NCBI RefSeq assembly: GCF_963676275.1
Contig: NZ_OY781091.1
Coordinates: 3,884,775 to 3,948,774, forward strand
Direction: 5' to 3'
Source: an uncultured Cohaesibacter sp.
GTDB taxonomy: Bacteria; Pseudomonadota; Alphaproteobacteria; Rhizobiales; Cohaesibacteraceae
Length of the DNA stretch: 64,000 nucleotides
This document shows positions 56,377 through 64,000 of the stretch, piece by piece. The position numbers and the translations under genes are program-made. Below the pieces are notes generated by a model that did not search any database, was not told where the DNA came from, and was given only the letters and a program-made list of their open reading frames with translations. The first letter of the stretch is position 1; every line of letters starts with the position of its first letter.

Positions 56377-56826
56377 TCACACCCGCCGGTAGGTCGCATT
56401 TTCCAGCCGGACCATGCTGTAAAATCCGGTATCGGGATCGCTATAGCCCCCCAGCTCCAACCGCCCCTCGACAATGATGCGGCGGTTGAAAGGCAGGACA
56501 TCGACAGTCCGGCGCGCATAAATCGCCAGAATGTCATCCGGCCAGTCCGCTTCCGGCTCGCAGAATGGGCAAACAGCCATCGGCATTTTCGTCAGCACAA
56601 AAAATTTCGATTCTGCCTTGAGCGGCGGCGCCATGAAGCCGTTCACGGCGATCACCTTGCCCTCATGTTCCTTGGCAAAATCGGAAAAGGACAGATCCTT
56701 GTTATAAAGCTCGCGCATCTTGATCGACTTGGGCGCAGCCAACGCGCAAGCAGCAAAAGGCACTCCAAGAAGTCCCGAACCGGCAAGAACAGCGGAGCCC
56801 CGGATCAATGATCGACGATTCAGCAT
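56377..56826 (-). CDS. small exported protein with CPFC motif
   Basis: 149 residues from the ATG at 56826 (AAGG upstream). MLNRRSLIRGSAVLAGSGLLG... resembles a Tat-type signal. The mature part has GKVIAVNGFMAPPLKAESKFFVLTKMPMAVCPFCEPEADWP, a CPFC pair that could bind metal or act in redox, and then PFNRRIIVEGRLELGG. It recalls the DUF3299-like partner of the Vibrio ZrgABCDE zinc system in position and outline, but I cannot assign it. It starts the four-gene metal cassette. Confidence 0.7.
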   Translation of the reverse strand: MLNRRSLIRGSAVLAGSGLLGVPFAACALAAPKSIKMRELYNKDLSFSDFAKEHEGKVIAVNGFMAPPLKAESKFFVLTKMPMAVCPFCEPEADWPDDILAIYARRTVDVLPFNRRIIVEGRLELGGYSDPDTGFYSMVRLENATYRRV

Positions 56827-56915
56827 GGTTTCACCTTTCTCTCGAACAGACATTTTCAAAGACTCCCCCGGTCAAAGATTTTGCCGATCAGGGGCAATCT
56901 TTTCAAAGCGCAGAA

Positions 56916-56940
56916 GCGGAAGGGAGGAGCCCCCTTCCGC
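56916..56940 (-). terminator. hairpin downstream of phoA
   Basis: GCGGAAGGG (56916-56924) pairs exactly with CCCTTCCGC (56932-56940). The leftward T tract is poor; a second small hairpin TTGCC/GGCAA (56881-56897) flanked by T bases follows, and together they may end phoA transcription. Confidence 0.6.
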
Positions 56941-56969
56941 CGGATTTTCTCAAAACACGTCAGGCAGAC

Positions 56970-58451
56970 TTATTTGGCAGTCGCGGCATAAGTCATCACA
57001 TGGAAGATTTCATTCTGCTCGATGGTGGAATCGAGCAGATGCGCCCATGGGCCACGGGCATAGACGGCAACATCTTCACCCGAATGGGTTTCGGAAGACA
57101 TCGGGATCAGGGCCTGCTGCAGATAGTCGATATCGGTAGCCTGTTCCTGAGTGAGATCAGGGCGGGCATTGGTGTAATCGGTGTCTTTCGTCAGGATGGC
57201 ACCCGGGCCATTGAGGAAACCGACAACCGTATATGGCTTGCCATCATCGGCGGTGTTGGCAGCTTCCAGATGCTTCTCGCCGGAGCCGTCCACCTTGTAG
57301 CAAAGACCGGTGACATCGGAGCCGCGACCGCATGAACCGTTGAAAGCAATGGCATGTTCATGGTCAGCGGTAACGATGATCAGGGTATCCTGAGCGTCGG
57401 TCAGCTCAATCGCCTGTGCAACAGCATCAGAGAAAGCCAGCCCGTCAGAAACGGTACGGGCAACATTGCCGGCATGGTTGGCATGGTCAACGCGGCCGCC
57501 CTCGATGGTCAGGAAGTAACCATTCTCGGAACCGGCAAGCGCCTTGATGGAAGCGGCAGTCATATCCGCCAGAGAAGGCTCTCCGGTGCGATCAGCTTCA
57601 TACTTCATGTGAGAGGACTCAAACAGCCCCAGAACCGGCTTGCTCCAATCGGCAGCGGCAAAGCCCTTGTCATCCCAGACATACTGGATGCCGGCAGCCT
57701 TGGCGTCTTCGATCAGATTTTTGCCGTCTGCGCGCTTGCCGCCCTTGCCTTCATCATCCTTGAAGTCTTTGGGAACGAACATGCCGCGACCACCGCCAAG
57801 AGCAATATCAATCGCGCCGGACTTCATGGCATCGATCATCTGGCTGGCAATATCTTTCTGAGTGCAGCCTTCCGGCAGATAGCTGTCAGCCTCGAAATTG
57901 CGGTCGGCAGAATGGGCATAGGCCGAAGCAGGCGTTGCGTGGGTCAGACGGGCAGTGGAAATAACGCCGATCTGCTTGCCCATGCCGGAGAAAAACTCGA
58001 CGGCGTCGGTCACGGTCGCACCCTCGACCTGAGAGCAGTCACCACGATTGAGGCTTTCATCAACGCCGATCACGCCGGATTTGGTTTTCACGCCGGTGTG
58101 GAAGGCCGTACCCGTGCCTGCGGAATCAGGGGTCTGGGCGTTGGTGTTATAGGTTTTGACCAGCGCGATATGTGGCAGGGACTCTTTTGGCAACACAAAA
58201 TCATCGCCATAACCGCCAGCTTTCTGACCGGCATAAAGACGGGTCGCATAGTTGGTGCCAACGCCATTACCGTCAGCAACAAAGAGAATGATATTTTTCG
58301 CCTTACTGGTGATTGGCTGAACGGCCATGCGGGCCTGGATCGCCGCCTGGGCATTTTTATACCACTCATTGTCAGCCTGTTTGACCTCTGCGGCGAAAGC
58401 AACAGAAGAAGTGAACAGCAAAGCTGCTGCTGCGAGAATAGATTTTTTCAC
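56970..58451 (-). CDS. phoA: alkaline phosphatase
   Basis: 493 residues from the GTG at 58451 (GGGAG eight bases upstream). The signal peptide (KKSILAAAALLFTSSVAFA) is clear. The catalytic Ser lies in QTPDSAGTGTAFHTGVKTKSG; metal ligands include FVADGNGVG, TIEGGRVDHANHAG and TADHEHAIAF, with the last His in SSETHSGEDVAVYA. It is a periplasmic or exported phosphomonoesterase, probably PhoB-controlled through the box at 58498-58515. Confidence 0.95.
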   Translation of the reverse strand: MKKSILAAAALLFTSSVAFAAEVKQADNEWYKNAQAAIQARMAVQPITSKAKNIILFVADGNGVGTNYATRLYAGQKAGGYGDDFVLPKESLPHIALVKTYNTNAQTPDSAGTGTAFHTGVKTKSGVIGVDESLNRGDCSQVEGATVTDAVEFFSGMGKQIGVISTARLTHATPASAYAHSADRNFEADSYLPEGCTQKDIASQMIDAMKSGAIDIALGGGRGMFVPKDFKDDEGKGGKRADGKNLIEDAKAAGIQYVWDDKGFAAADWSKPVLGLFESSHMKYEADRTGEPSLADMTAASIKALAGSENGYFLTIEGGRVDHANHAGNVARTVSDGLAFSDAVAQAIELTDAQDTLIIVTADHEHAIAFNGSCGRGSDVTGLCYKVDGSGEKHLEAANTADDGKPYTVVGFLNGPGAILTKDTDYTNARPDLTQEQATDIDYLQQALIPMSSETHSGEDVAVYARGPWAHLLDSTIEQNEIFHVMTYAATAK

Positions 58452-58891
58452 GATAAAACTCCCGGTCAAGATAATGGCTGCAACCTATGGGGAGCATATG
58501 ACACTTGCGTAACAATCCGGGCCAAATTTGAAATGAATCAAAAGAATGATTCAGATGAGAAATATTCTAATCGATATAATAGATATGAAGCTCAATTATC
58601 GCAAATTATCAGCAAATCAAAGAATTTTTCATTCACAACAACAAAATGCATAGCGCAATAACAAAGTAAACTTCAATGCAATCACAATATTGAGGATGCC
58701 ATTCAGGAAAATTTACAAGCAACTTTAGTATTACAATATTATTCACGAAAGGACAAAATGACGCAACCACCAATATATTCGATTAATTCAAAATTAGACA
58801 TTGAAGATTTAAATAAACACAGAATCGAGGAAAAGACTTAACCCTCACATAGACACAACAGAATGAAATAAATATCTGAAGGACAAGGAAA
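58452..58891. other. AT-rich gap between divergent phoA and chemoreceptor genes
   Basis: About 420 bases without a gene. Besides the Pho box it contains TGAATCA-AAAGAA-TGATTCA (58534-58553), a perfect 7-6-7 inverted repeat, and the chemoreceptor promoter region. Base composition here is well below the rest of the window. Confidence 0.55.
58498..58515 (-). promoter_or_regulatory. Pho box upstream of phoA
   Basis: Read leftward, TTGTTAC-GCAA-GTGTCAT: two seven-base direct repeats with a four-base spacer, close to the CTGTMAC/CTGTCAT consensus. It lies 47 bases before the GTG. Confidence 0.75.
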
Positions 58892-60952
58892 ATGTTTAAC
58901 CAATTTAAATCGCTTAGCACAAAAATCGTTGCCGCGGTCTTTATTCTGGTTGCCTTGGCCTTCGTAGCAGATACTGTTTTGACGCAATCCATCAGCAGCA
59001 GGGTCTATGATCGGACCGAGACATTGACCGACCAGATGCATGCCGTTGTGGAGAAAAAAGACAGTCAGATCGAATTGCTGCTCAATGGGCTGCTTGATTC
59101 CAAGGCGCGATCACAGGCGCTGGTCCATGATCTGGAGAAAAGCGAACTGGCCGCGCAAAGCCAGCAGAAGCAGGCCTATCTGGAAGGCACCCGACAGGGC
59201 ATTTCCCTTTCGGTCGCATCCCTCGTCAGCAATGCCATGATGGCCGGAGAGGCATCGCAGGCTGAAGATCAGATCGAAGCATTGCTTGAAGACAAGCAGA
59301 TCGCCGCAATCAATCTTTGGCGCACCGACGGCAATCTGGCCTTCAGGGACAATGAGACCATCGAGGCGGTCAACAGCTTCGTGGATGCGGAGGTCTTCGA
59401 ATCCCGCAGGCGCGAACCGACCGTAACAATACCCGACGAGCGCAGGGCAACCTTCGATAAGGCATTGCAGACCCTTACCAACAAGGAAAGCTTCGATACC
59501 ACGCTGGAAGATGATGACGGCAACATGGTCCCGGTTTCCTATTCCTATTTCATCCTGAAAAATAGCGAAGACTGCCAAAGCTGCCATGATGCCAGCATCC
59601 CCACCCGCGGCGTTCTGGAGGTTGCCGTCGACCGCAGCGAACTGATTGCACTGCTTGAAAAATCCGACGCGCTGATCAAGCAGATGGACGAACAGACGGC
59701 CAAAGAAAAAGCCGAGCTGATCAAATCCAGCGAGAGCGAAAAGGCCAAGGTGGCGGACGAGACGGTTCGCTACACCGCAGAGCTCAACGCCTCCAGGCAA
59801 GCCATCGAGGAAACACGCGAAGAAGCATCATTGATGAGCATGGGCTCGAAAATCCTCTTCTTCCTTTTCACGATCCTGCTGCTGGTTCTTGCCCTGCACC
59901 GGATGCTGACAAACCCGCTCAAGCGCCTGACCACGGCCATGCTCCGTCTGGCGGAAAATGATCTCAGCATCGAAGCATCGGGCACCAACCGGACCGACGA
60001 GATCGGTGCCATGAGCAAGGCAGTCGGAATCTTCAAGGAAAATGCCATAGAGCGGCAAAAGCTGGAGAAGGAAGCGCAACAGCATATGCATGAGCAGAAA
60101 GCCCGGCAGCAGCAGATTGACGCATTGCTGCATGACTTCCGCTCCCGTATCCAGACCTCCCTCCTGACGGTGTCCGACAGCGCCGAGCGCATGCAGCAAT
60201 CGGCGGCCTCGCTCAATCATATTTCCTCGGCCACCTCGGACAGGGCGCGCTCGGTCAATCAGGCCTCAAGCCATTCGTCCGAGAATGTCCAGATGATGGC
60301 CGCTGCCAGCACCGAGATGACCTCTTCCATCGAGGAAATCGGCGAACAGGTGACCCGCACCAATGATCTGGTCATGACCGCATCCGACGAGGCGCGCGAA
60401 ACCGACCGGAAAGTGGCCGGACTGGCATCTGCTGCGGAAAAGATCGGTGAGGTGGTCTCGCTGATCAAGGACATTTCCGAGCAGACAAACCTGCTGGCCC
60501 TTAACGCTACCATCGAAGCGGCCCGCGCAGGCGAAGCTGGCCGCGGCTTTGCCGTGGTGGCCGCCGAAGTCAAGGAACTGGCAGCTCAAACCGGCAAGGC
60601 CACAGAAGACATCGCCAATCGCGTCCAGATCATTCAGAGTTCGACAGGCGATTCCGTTGCCGCCATTCGCTCCATCGCATCGAAAATGAGCGAGATCAGC
60701 GAATATACCACCGCGATCAGCGCCGCAGTGCAGGAGCAGAATGCCTCGACCAACGAAATCTCCATGAATATTCAGCAAGCCGCTGAAGGCACGCGGGAAA
60801 TCGTTCAGAATATCTCCGAAGTCGCCTCCTCCACCGAGGAAACAAGAAGCTCCGCCGACGAGGTTCAGACAGCATCGGCCACCGTCGCCTCCGTTGCTTC
60901 GGACATGCGCACCATCATTGATGATTTTCTCGAAAAGGTCGCCGTAGCCTGA
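58892..60952 (+). CDS. methyl-accepting chemotaxis protein with periplasmic c-haem motif
   Basis: 686 residues. The first helix spans about 12-30; the periplasmic domain is about 31-322; the second helix about 323-342; HAMP follows (about 340-395); then a full signalling domain with the conserved hairpin [38 protein letters not shown] (about 528-565). Cys228-Gln-Ser-Cys231-His232 is a canonical CxxCH c-type haem motif in the periplasmic part, at [11 protein letters not shown]. Haem-containing receptors sense redox state, oxygen or NO. There is no C-terminal CheR-binding pentapeptide. AAGGAAA precedes the ATG. Confidence 0.94.
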   Translation: MFNQFKSLSTKIVAAVFILVALAFVADTVLTQSISSRVYDRTETLTDQMHAVVEKKDSQIELLLNGLLDSKARSQALVHDLEKSELAAQSQQKQAYLEGTRQGISLSVASLVSNAMMAGEASQAEDQIEALLEDKQIAAINLWRTDGNLAFRDNETIEAVNSFVDAEVFESRRREPTVTIPDERRATFDKALQTLTNKESFDTTLEDDDGNMVPVSYSYFILKNSEDCQSCHDASIPTRGVLEVAVDRSELIALLEKSDALIKQMDEQTAKEKAELIKSSESEKAKVADETVRYTAELNASRQAIEETREEASLMSMGSKILFFLFTILLLVLALHRMLTNPLKRLTTAMLRLAENDLSIEASGTNRTDEIGAMSKAVGIFKENAIERQKLEKEAQQHMHEQKARQQQIDALLHDFRSRIQTSLLTVSDSAERMQQSAASLNHISSATSDRARSVNQASSHSSENVQMMAAASTEMTSSIEEIGEQVTRTNDLVMTASDEARETDRKVAGLASAAEKIGEVVSLIKDISEQTNLLALNATIEAARAGEAGRGFAVVAAEVKELAAQTGKATEDIANRVQIIQSSTGDSVAAIRSIASKMSEISEYTTAISAAVQEQNASTNEISMNIQQAAEGTREIVQNISEVASSTEETRSSADEVQTASATVASVASDMRTIIDDFLEKVAVA

Positions 60953-60975
60953 CCTGAACGCAGCATTGAAAACAG

Positions 60976-61012
60976 AAAAACCGTGCAGGAAGCTGATCCC
61001 TGCACGGTTTTT
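60976..61012. terminator. bidirectional terminator between the chemoreceptor and galM genes
   Basis: AAAAACCGTGCAGG (60976-60989) pairs with CCTGCACGGTTTTT (60999-61012), a perfect 14-bp stem with T tracts for both strands. Confidence 0.92.
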
Positions 61013-61080
61013 GATATCCATCTTCTGATATTGATTTTCTCAATATCGACCGATTGGCCATGAAGCCAAGGGCGAAGGCC

Positions 61081-62085
61081 TCAGCCTTTCTTGAAAATAT
61101 ATTGCGTATGCTGGTGATAGGTCTCACCAGGCTTCAGCACTGAGGATGGAAAGTCTGCATGATGAATGGCATCCGGCCAGATCTGCGGCTCAAGGCAGAA
61201 GCCGCCATGTTTACCCATTACGCAGCCATCAAGACCGGGCATACCCTCTTTCATATTGACGCCATCATAGGCCTGAACGCCCGGCTCGGTGGTCATAACC
61301 TCCATGCTGATGCCCGATTTCGGGCTCGACAGCGTCGCCACGCGGCGCAATGCACCTGCGGAATCCTCAAGGCAGAAGTTATTGTCGATAGGCACGACGC
61401 TGGTCGCATCCCCCACCCGTTTGGGAGCGCGGAAATCAAGGCTGGAACCTTCCACCGACAACAGCTTGCCCGTTGGGATCAGCTCGCCATTCACTTCCAG
61501 ATACCGGTCCGCCTCGACCTGCAGCACATGATCCAGAATGGTCGGATCGCCATCCAGCGTGAAATAGCTGTGATGGGCGAGATTGCATAGGGTGGTCGCG
61601 TCGGTCTCTGCCGTCATTACCATGTCGAGAACACCACCATCCAGAAGACTATAAACGATCTTGATGGTCAGGTTGCCCGGAAAACCCATTTCTCCATCAG
61701 GCAGCGTGATGGACATATGAACCGCATTGTCTTCTACCTTGTCAAAGGTCCAGACCTGAACGCCCATCCCCTTCTTGCCACCATGCAGGGTATGCTTGCC
61801 AAGAAAGTTGGTATCAAGCTGATAGGTCTTGCCATCCAGCTCCAGATGACCATCGCGAATGCGGTTGCCCACGCGCCCCGCTGTCGCGCCGAAATGGGAT
61901 CCGTAGGTGAGATAATCTTCCAGCTTCTCAAAGCCGCGCACCAGCGCCTTGTCATGCCCTTCAAGACGCAGATCCTGAATGATTGTGCCATAGCTCAGGA
62001 TTTTTGCGGTCAGTCCACCGCCCGAAATTGTTGCCCGTTCCACCGGAGTGCCGTCCGGCATCACACCAAATTGCTCAACAGTCAT
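61081..62085 (-). CDS. galM: aldose 1-epimerase (galactose mutarotase)
   Basis: 334 residues from the ATG at 62085 (AGGGA upstream). GRVGNRI near residue 73, HTLHGGKKG near 97, HHSYFTLDG near 171 with the catalytic His, and the late GGFCLEPQIWPDAIHHADFPS with catalytic Glu fit GalM. It speeds interconversion of alpha and beta galactose for GalK. It is about 38 kb from galETK, so not in that operon. Confidence 0.94.
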   Translation of the reverse strand: MTVEQFGVMPDGTPVERATISGGGLTAKILSYGTIIQDLRLEGHDKALVRGFEKLEDYLTYGSHFGATAGRVGNRIRDGHLELDGKTYQLDTNFLGKHTLHGGKKGMGVQVWTFDKVEDNAVHMSITLPDGEMGFPGNLTIKIVYSLLDGGVLDMVMTAETDATTLCNLAHHSYFTLDGDPTILDHVLQVEADRYLEVNGELIPTGKLLSVEGSSLDFRAPKRVGDATSVVPIDNNFCLEDSAGALRRVATLSSPKSGISMEVMTTEPGVQAYDGVNMKEGMPGLDGCVMGKHGGFCLEPQIWPDAIHHADFPSSVLKPGETYHQHTQYIFKKG

Positions 62086-62350
62086 AAGTGCGTTCCCTTG
62101 AATGAAGAAAGCGGCGCAACCGCGTCTGGCAAGCGTCAGATCAAGCGCCAACAGAAAATTCGGCGAAAGCTTATCAAATTTCGCCTTTCAAATATTGCTA
62201 CAGGACAAAAGGACCCCATTGGCTTGCCTTTTCCCACTGATTTGAGCAAGGCCCCATCCTTCGCGCTGGCCCTTTATCCTCAACTCCGTAGGAAGCCTCT
62301 GAAGATGGCCTTCCGGCCCTCACCCGAAAGCCTCGGCCCGCAGATGCACC

Positions 62351-64000
62351 CTAATGGCATGAGACACCCTTGATCTCTTCGACACGCTTCTGCACCGAGG
62401 CCAGATCGACCTTGCCGGTTGCCAACACGGGCACCTCTTCGATGATCAGCTCGGCCGGCACCAGAATATCGGCAGCACCCTTGCTCTTGGCGTGACGGGC
62501 AAATTCAAACAGATCGGCATCGGGATTGTTGGTCACCAGAATGATCTTCTCGCCCTTCTTGGGATCAGGAAGCCGCGCCGCTGCCGAAAGGAATTCCGGC
62601 CACAGATCATAGGCAAGCACCTCGACTGAGGCCAGAGACACCTTCTCACCGGCAATATCGGCAAAGCGCTTGGCCCGCCCGATAATCTTGATGAAGCCTT
62701 CCTCGTCGATGGTGACGATATCGCCCGTATCATGCCAGCCATCAGGCGGCGGGATGACCTCGCCGGGCTTTTCTGCACTGAGATATCCCACCATCACATT
62801 GTCACCCTTGATATGCAGCCGCCCCCCTTCTTTGAGGCCCGGCACCGGGGTGAGCTTCGTCTGGATGCCTGGCAGAGCCTTGCCCACCGTGCCGACCTTG
62901 TTAAAAATGGGCGTATTGACCGCAACCACAGGCGCCGTCTCGGTCACGCCATAGCCTTCCAGCAGACGCAGGCCGAAGCGCTGCATGAACAATTCCCGCG
63001 TCGAGGCCTTGACCGGCTCGGCACCGGAAATGCAATAGCGCACGCTGCGGAAGTCAAAAGGATGGGCGGTGCGCGCATAACCATTGAGGAAAGTATCCGT
63101 GCCGAAAAACAGCGTCGCATTGACCCCATAGACCAGTTCTGGAATGACCCGATAATGCAGCGGCGAGGGATACATATAAACCGGCATGCCCTGTATCAAC
63201 GGCAGCACAGTCCCCACCGTCAGGCCGAAGCAATGGAACATCGGCAAGACATTGAAGGCGACATCGCCCATGTTGAAATCAATGGCCGCAGCCGCCTGCG
63301 CGATATTGGCCAGCAGATTCCGGTGGGTCAGAATGACCCCCTTGGGCAGCCCTTCCGAGCCGGAGGTAAAGAGAATGAAGGCAGGATCATCCGCCCTGCG
63401 CCCGACCAGAGGCTTGGAACGCTGTAGCAGGCCGGAAATCTTGTCCCGCAATCCGGTCTTCTCTTTATAATCATCCACCCAGACGATATCGACATGCTCG
63501 GCGAGCTTCTCGATCATGCCTTCCAGCTTGCCTTGCTCGACAAAGCTGCGAGAGGTCAGAACGGTCTTGAGCTGCGCGGTCTTGCAGGAGGAAATCAGAT
63601 TGGCCACGCCGGTTGAGAAATTGAGCATGGCCGGCACCTTGCCCGCCGACATCAGGCCGAGGAAAACCGCAACCGTGCCATTGGCATTGGGCAGAAGCAC
63701 GCCGATGCACTCCTCATCGGGATAGTCGCGATAAAAATGCGCCCCCAGCACCCGCGCTCCGGTCAACAGGCGCCCATAATTCATCTTGCCCGCGAAAGGA
63801 TCTTCCAGAATGTTGCGCCGCATGCCCATTTCATGAGCGACCTTGATGACCTTCTCCAGCACCGTCATGTCCACATTGGTCGTGCGCAGAACCAGTTCGG
63901 ACATCACCCGCTGCAAAGAGGCCCCGGCCGCCATGCGGCGCTTGCGCCCCTTGAAGCTGGCAGGCACCTGAAGCTTGACCGGCTCAAGGATCGTCACCCG
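62351..64000 (-). CDS. acyl-ACP/acyl-CoA synthetase, N-terminal part outside the window
   Basis: The frame runs to the window edge; at least 548 residues are visible. The AMP-binding block FILFTSGSEGLPKGVILTHRN, LEGYGVTETAPVVAVN and DGWHDTGDIVTIDEEGFIKIIGRAKRFADIAGEKVSL are complete. The part before residue 60 is not a normal ligase start (PASFKGRKRRMAAGASLQRVMSELVL). That is typical of Aas-type proteins in which a transporter and an acyltransferase domain precede the ligase. I therefore read it as the C-terminal half of an acyl-[ACP]-phospholipid acyltransferase/ligase; the first GTG at 63997 is unlikely to be the true start. Confidence 0.85.
   Translation of the reverse strand, partial: RVTILEPVKLQVPASFKGRKRRMAAGASLQRVMSELVLRTTNVDMTVLEKVIKVAHEMGMRRNILEDPFAGKMNYGRLLTGARVLGAHFYRDYPDEECIGVLLPNANGTVAVFLGLMSAGKVPAMLNFSTGVANLISSCKTAQLKTVLTSRSFVEQGKLEGMIEKLAEHVDIVWVDDYKEKTGLRDKISGLLQRSKPLVGRRADDPAFILFTSGSEGLPKGVILTHRNLLANIAQAAAAIDFNMGDVAFNVLPMFHCFGLTVGTVLPLIQGMPVYMYPSPLHYRVIPELVYGVNATLFFGTDTFLNGYARTAHPFDFRSVRYCISGAEPVKASTRELFMQRFGLRLLEGYGVTETAPVVAVNTPIFNKVGTVGKALPGIQTKLTPVPGLKEGGRLHIKGDNVMVGYLSAEKPGEVIPPPDGWHDTGDIVTIDEEGFIKIIGRAKRFADIAGEKVSLASVEVLAYDLWPEFLSAAARLPDPKKGEKIILVTNNPDADLFEFARHAKSKGAADILVPAELIIEEVPVLATGKVDLASVQKRVEEIKGVSCH

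Overview
The window looks like a chromosomal segment of a marine or host-associated alphaproteobacterium of the Rhizobiales type. This is an inference from gene content: a ChvE-GguA-GguB sugar transporter, a TRAP uronate transporter, a 7-4-7 Pho box, IclR/GntR/LacI/AraC regulators beside the operons they probably control, and moderate GC with AT-rich promoters. I saw no rRNA, tRNA, insertion sequence, phage gene or CRISPR array. Almost all of it is carbon catabolism arranged as regulator-plus-operon modules.

Layout. (1) 1-2.1 kb: the end of an M19 dipeptidase gene and a uroporphyrinogen-decarboxylase-like gene. (2) 2.3-5.2 kb: a LysR regulator and an odd two-domain HAD protein, separated by about 0.7 kb. 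(3) 5.5-16.9 kb: an island built around an IclR regulator, a thiolase, a MaoC-phosphotransacetylase fusion, a beta-keto acid cleavage enzyme (BKACE), a sodium:solute symporter with two tiny membrane proteins, a 3-hydroxyacyl-CoA-dehydrogenase-like enzyme, an SDR, a cupin and an AtoDA-type CoA transferase. Together these could import a beta-hydroxy acid, oxidise it, cleave it with acetyl-CoA and recover the acetoacetate as acetyl-CoA. (4) 17.3-20.1 kb: a translationally coupled CHAD-ParA-CYTH operon, the best candidate for an undescribed system (positioning of polyphosphate granules). (5) 20.4-24.8 kb: galETK with a divergent LacI regulator; galM lies far away at 61-62 kb. (6) 24.9-26.7 kb: pyrC-pyrE. 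(7) 26.9-36.5 kb: the L-arabinose regulon araB/araC, araDA and chvE-gguAB, with AraC-like half-sites at each promoter. (8) 37.3-50.9 kb: a hexuronate and pectin-fragment cluster (kdgA, kdgK, kduD, uxaB, uxaA, uxuA, kduI, kdgF, dctMQP, uxaC) and a GntR regulator flanked by near-identical operator-like sites. (9) 51.0-53.6 kb: 5-oxoprolinase pxpABC. (10) 53.6-56.8 kb: a metal-related ABC cassette with a His/Asp-rich periplasmic protein. (11) 57-58.5 kb: alkaline phosphatase with a Pho box. (12) 58.9-61 kb: a chemoreceptor carrying a c-type haem motif. (13) 62.4 kb to the end: an acyl-ACP/acyl-CoA ligase, probably the C-terminal half of an Aas-type protein.

How the parts fit. Sugars (galactose, arabinose) and uronates from plant or algal polysaccharides are imported, converted to KDG/KDPG or pentose-phosphate intermediates and sent to central metabolism. 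The BKACE island handles a less common organic acid. Most operons end in clear intrinsic terminators and carry palindromes upstream, so regulation can be read with fair confidence, though no operator assignment has been tested.
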